The position numbers and the translations under genes were made by a program. A stretch of 64,000 nt of DNA from positions 1-64,000 of the forward strand of contig NZ_JAHYSS010000003.1 of the NCBI RefSeq assembly GCF_019802255.1, given 5' to 3'. Every line of letters begins with the position of its first letter. Within the stretch, counting starts at the first letter, position 1. Below the pieces are notes generated by a model. That model was given only the letters and a program-made list of their open reading frames with translations, was not told the origin of the DNA and did not search any database. Source of the DNA: Pedobacter polysacchareus (GTDB lineage: Bacteria > Bacteroidota > Bacteroidia > Sphingobacteriales > Sphingobacteriaceae). Of the stretch, positions 62,174 to 64,000 are shown one piece after another.

Positions 62174-63064
62174 TTAAAGCCAGCCTTTTCTTTTGAACCA
62201 AAAATAAATGGCCACCGTCACCACCACCATCAAGCCCATCACTCCCGGATATCCCATTCTCCAATGTACTTCCGGCATAAACTCGAAGTTCATTCCATAG
62301 ATCCCAACAATAAATGTCAAGGGCATAAAGAATACTGAAAAGATGGTCAGCACCCGCATAATTTCGTTCGTTTTCTGAGAAGATGCGGAGAAATAAATGG
62401 CCAGCAGCTGATGGATGTTTTCAGCCAGTGAGTCCAGCATGCTCTGATGTTTAACATATAAATCCCGGGTATCCCGGGTATTCACATTTCCCTCTTGCCC
62501 ATCCAATGCATCAATGATATCATAGGAGAGAATCAGCATCCTTTTCAACAGGTCTATTTTCCGCTTTAAATAGTATAGTCCTTTTAGCAATGGTGCTTTT
62601 TTAGGTCTTAAAAAAACGATCTCTTCATAATAGTCAACAGCTTTAGCTAGTTTATTTAAAGGTGCTGTATAAGTATTTAAACAAGCATTAATCAACAGAT
62701 TCAATAAGTCAAGGGTGCTGCTGCATTTTTCATGTTTAATCAGTTTGGCTATTGGTGCGATCAAATCATGTGTTCTGCGATGAACAGTAATCAGGAATTT
62801 ATCGGAGTAGAAAAACGCTATTTTATGGGTAAGCTCTTGTACGGTATCCGCTTCCTCGACATTTCTTTGTGTATGTATCCTAAATATAATAAATGCATAA
62901 TCCTCCATCCTTTCATATTTTGGCAAATGATCCGGCTGAAGACAATCATTCACCAAGGCAGGATGTAATTTGTACTTTTCGGCGATGCTGGAAAGCTCTT
63001 CTTTTGTGGGAGCAGTGAGGTCAATCCATTCGAATGCTTGGTGTTCAGCTAGATTTTTGGTCAT
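62174..63064 (-). CDS. Second CorA-family divalent cation transporter
   Basis: A 296-residue protein of the CorA superfamily. The cytoplasmic domain (1-230) is followed by two membrane helices with the signature GMNF in VGIYGMNFEFMPEVHW. The tail FWFKRKGWL is basic. It is shorter than the corA product at 37.1-38.2 kb, differs strongly from it in the N-terminal domain, and is closer in length to the standard 290-330-residue form. It could move Mg2+, Co2+, Ni2+ or Zn2+. It is a single gene. Confidence 0.92.
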   Translation of the reverse strand: MTKNLAEHQAFEWIDLTAPTKEELSSIAEKYKLHPALVNDCLQPDHLPKYERMEDYAFIIFRIHTQRNVEEADTVQELTHKIAFFYSDKFLITVHRRTHDLIAPIAKLIKHEKCSSTLDLLNLLINACLNTYTAPLNKLAKAVDYYEEIVFLRPKKAPLLKGLYYLKRKIDLLKRMLILSYDIIDALDGQEGNVNTRDTRDLYVKHQSMLDSLAENIHQLLAIYFSASSQKTNEIMRVLTIFSVFFMPLTFIVGIYGMNFEFMPEVHWRMGYPGVMGLMVVVTVAIYFWFKRKGWL

Positions 63065-63194
63065 AAATTTTCTTTAATAAAAGATCAGTACTTATGTTAA
63101 CACTCATTTTAGGTCATTGTTCTATTTGATTTAAACCTTATGATGCTCACAAGTGTTATGGTTGTCTACAAACTTTCTATCAAAAAATAAACTT

Positions 63195-63371
63195 ATGAAT
63201 AACTTTTTTAGAACCATTATTGCGGGTTGGGGAGCAAAAAAATTAGGCGGCGGCTGTTTGTCTACGATCATCATATTTGCGGTGATTTACATGATGCTGG
63301 GTAAATGTAACAATGGGACGCGTGCTGCAGCGCCAAAATTTAAATCTGAAAAGCCTTTGGTCCTTAAGTAG
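63195..63371 (+). CDS. Small single-span membrane protein, hypothetical
   Basis: A 58-residue product beginning MNNFFRTIIAGWGAKKLGGGCLS. One hydrophobic segment (about 20-38, STIIIFAVIYMMLG) suggests a membrane protein with a lysine-rich C-terminal tail. The frame is open to a GTG at 63153, but the ATG at 63195 gives a more natural start. There is no recognised family. Similar Gly-rich small proteins are common in Bacteroidota, so it is plausible but not certain. Confidence 0.55.
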   Translation: MNNFFRTIIAGWGAKKLGGGCLSTIIIFAVIYMMLGKCNNGTRAAAPKFKSEKPLVLK

Positions 63372-63384
63372 ATCTAACAGTTGC

Positions 63385-63666
63385 TTAATCAATGAGGTGC
63401 TCAATTTCCTTTCCGATAGCCCGTGCTGTATGCTCATCAAATACAATCTCTAGACGCTCCCCTTTCAATTCTGGGGTATATATTGGAAGATCTCCGGCTG
63501 GAATTTCCGTCGTTTTCATTAATACCCATTCGTTCCGGTCATGACGAACAGCGCCCATGATACCCCCAAAATAAATCACCTTATAATAATCTTTTTCTTT
63601 AAGGATCGTCAATGTGACTTCCTTTTTGCCGTAACCGACCCGAATGTTAAAAGCTTCTTTTTCCAT
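63385..63666 (-). CDS. Small conserved hypothetical protein
   Basis: A 93-residue soluble protein with alternating charged and hydrophobic strands (FNIRVGYGKKEVTLTILKEKDYYKVIYFGG), which suggests a small beta-rich fold, and a C-terminal helix ending EIEHLID. It has no signal peptide, membrane segment or known motif. It is convergent with the small membrane protein gene. I do not recognise a function. Confidence 0.65.
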   Translation of the reverse strand: MEKEAFNIRVGYGKKEVTLTILKEKDYYKVIYFGGIMGAVRHDRNEWVLMKTTEIPAGDLPIYTPELKGERLEIVFDEHTARAIGKEIEHLID

Positions 63667-63903
63667 GGTATTTTTTTACGCTTAAATTGAAAATCTTAGT
63701 ATTCATTAAATACTTAAGGTTTCACAATGACAATAAACTAGGCTAAGAAGAAAATTGTTTTATATGCTACTTGAAAAATATAAAACATTAAAGTGCATTA
63801 AATACCCGAAAATGAGTATGACCGGATAGCACTCCAGTTCAAAATCTACTGAAGGGACTTATCAACTCCTTTTTGAGTAGCTCAGCTAATAGGTCAATCC
63901 CCC

Positions 63904-64000
63904 TTAATTTCTTGTGTTTCCTAATAGATCTTTTAATTCTTCTCCAAGTGACTCTTTTAAAGATTCCAGCTGCAAACCCGAAGAAAAATTAGCGTACCTG
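63904..64000 (-). CDS. C-terminal end of a gene running off the right edge (partial)
   Basis: On the minus strand one frame stays open from the window edge for 31 codons and ends in TAA at 63904-63906. It reads like the helical end of a protein (SGLQLESLKESLGEELKDLL), while the other two frames stop early. The rest of the gene is outside the window, so the product cannot be named. Confidence 0.5.
   Translation of the reverse strand, partial: RYANFSSGLQLESLKESLGEELKDLLGNTRN

Noticed and set aside
63873..63900. tRNA-like GTAGCTCAGCT on the plus strand near the right edge, 11 bases identical to the D arm of the tRNA-Lys at the left edge
   Set aside because: No acceptor stem, anticodon arm or GGTTCGA T-arm follows, so it is not a tRNA gene. 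A tRNA fragment as an attachment-site remnant was considered, but no integrase or phage gene is present.

Overview
The window looks like chromosomal DNA of a Bacteroidota bacterium of the Sphingobacteriaceae, most like Pedobacter. The reasons are two SusC/SusD outer-membrane pairs, an ECF sigma/FecR pair with a Bacteroidota-type FecR C-terminus, AT-rich DNA with few Shine-Dalgarno sequences, and promoters of the Bacteroidota form TTTG-N18-20-TAnnTTTG. The genus is an inference from gene content. No prophage, insertion sequence or CRISPR array was seen.

Layout. 1-2.7 kb: tRNA-Lys, an alpha/beta hydrolase, a GmhB-type HAD phosphatase, a small transaldolase and the 4.5S SRP RNA. 3.1-9.1 kb: glutamate synthase gltB-gltD. 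9.5-14 kb: a first SusC/SusD pair. 14-18.2 kb: galK-trmH-like-YdeI/OmdA-like on one strand, diverging from galM-dsbA-like. 18.3-21.9 kb: three adjacent histidine-kinase genes with no response regulator; the last in the transcript is a degenerate pseudokinase. 22-26 kb: TSUP exporter, Ohr and an FUSC membrane protein. 26.6-31.6 kb: gyrA followed by two related TPR proteins. 31.7-38.8 kb: hemF, a DUF4442/AlbA_2/MATE group, and wbqC-corA-mgtE. 38.9-46.6 kb: acyltransferase-glycosyltransferase, aroQ-M28 peptidase, xerD, prmC and ribD-EamA-YigZ. 46.7-51.3 kb: a MarR-GNAT fusion with a clear promoter/operator and a large CheB-CheR-PAS-kinase fusion. 51.5-59.2 kb: YdcF-like protein, SusD, SusC, FecR and ECF sigma. 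59.3-64 kb: DUF5694, a membrane-bound LuxR-type regulator, a second CorA, two small genes, and the C-terminal end of a gene running off the right edge.

How parts work together. GltB and GltD form glutamate synthase. GalM and GalK are the first two steps of galactose use, transcribed divergently from one short control region. The sigma factor and FecR probably control the SusC/SusD pair beside them. The SRP RNA is useful for reading control signals: its 5' end lies 5 nt after a TACTTTTG box that has a TTTG 19 nt upstream, which calibrates transcription starts elsewhere. By that rule ribD, prmC, aroQ, mgtE and the sigma gene would have leaders of only 0-3 nt, and the MarR-GNAT transcript would start in the centre of a perfect 14-bp palindrome.

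Most genes are ordinary housekeeping or accessory genes. The best leads are the pseudokinase/kinase trio, the apparent leaderless divergent promoter pair at ribD/prmC, the MarR-GNAT promoter-operator, and paired hairpins upstream of the membrane LuxR regulator. I did not find a clearly new multi-gene system.
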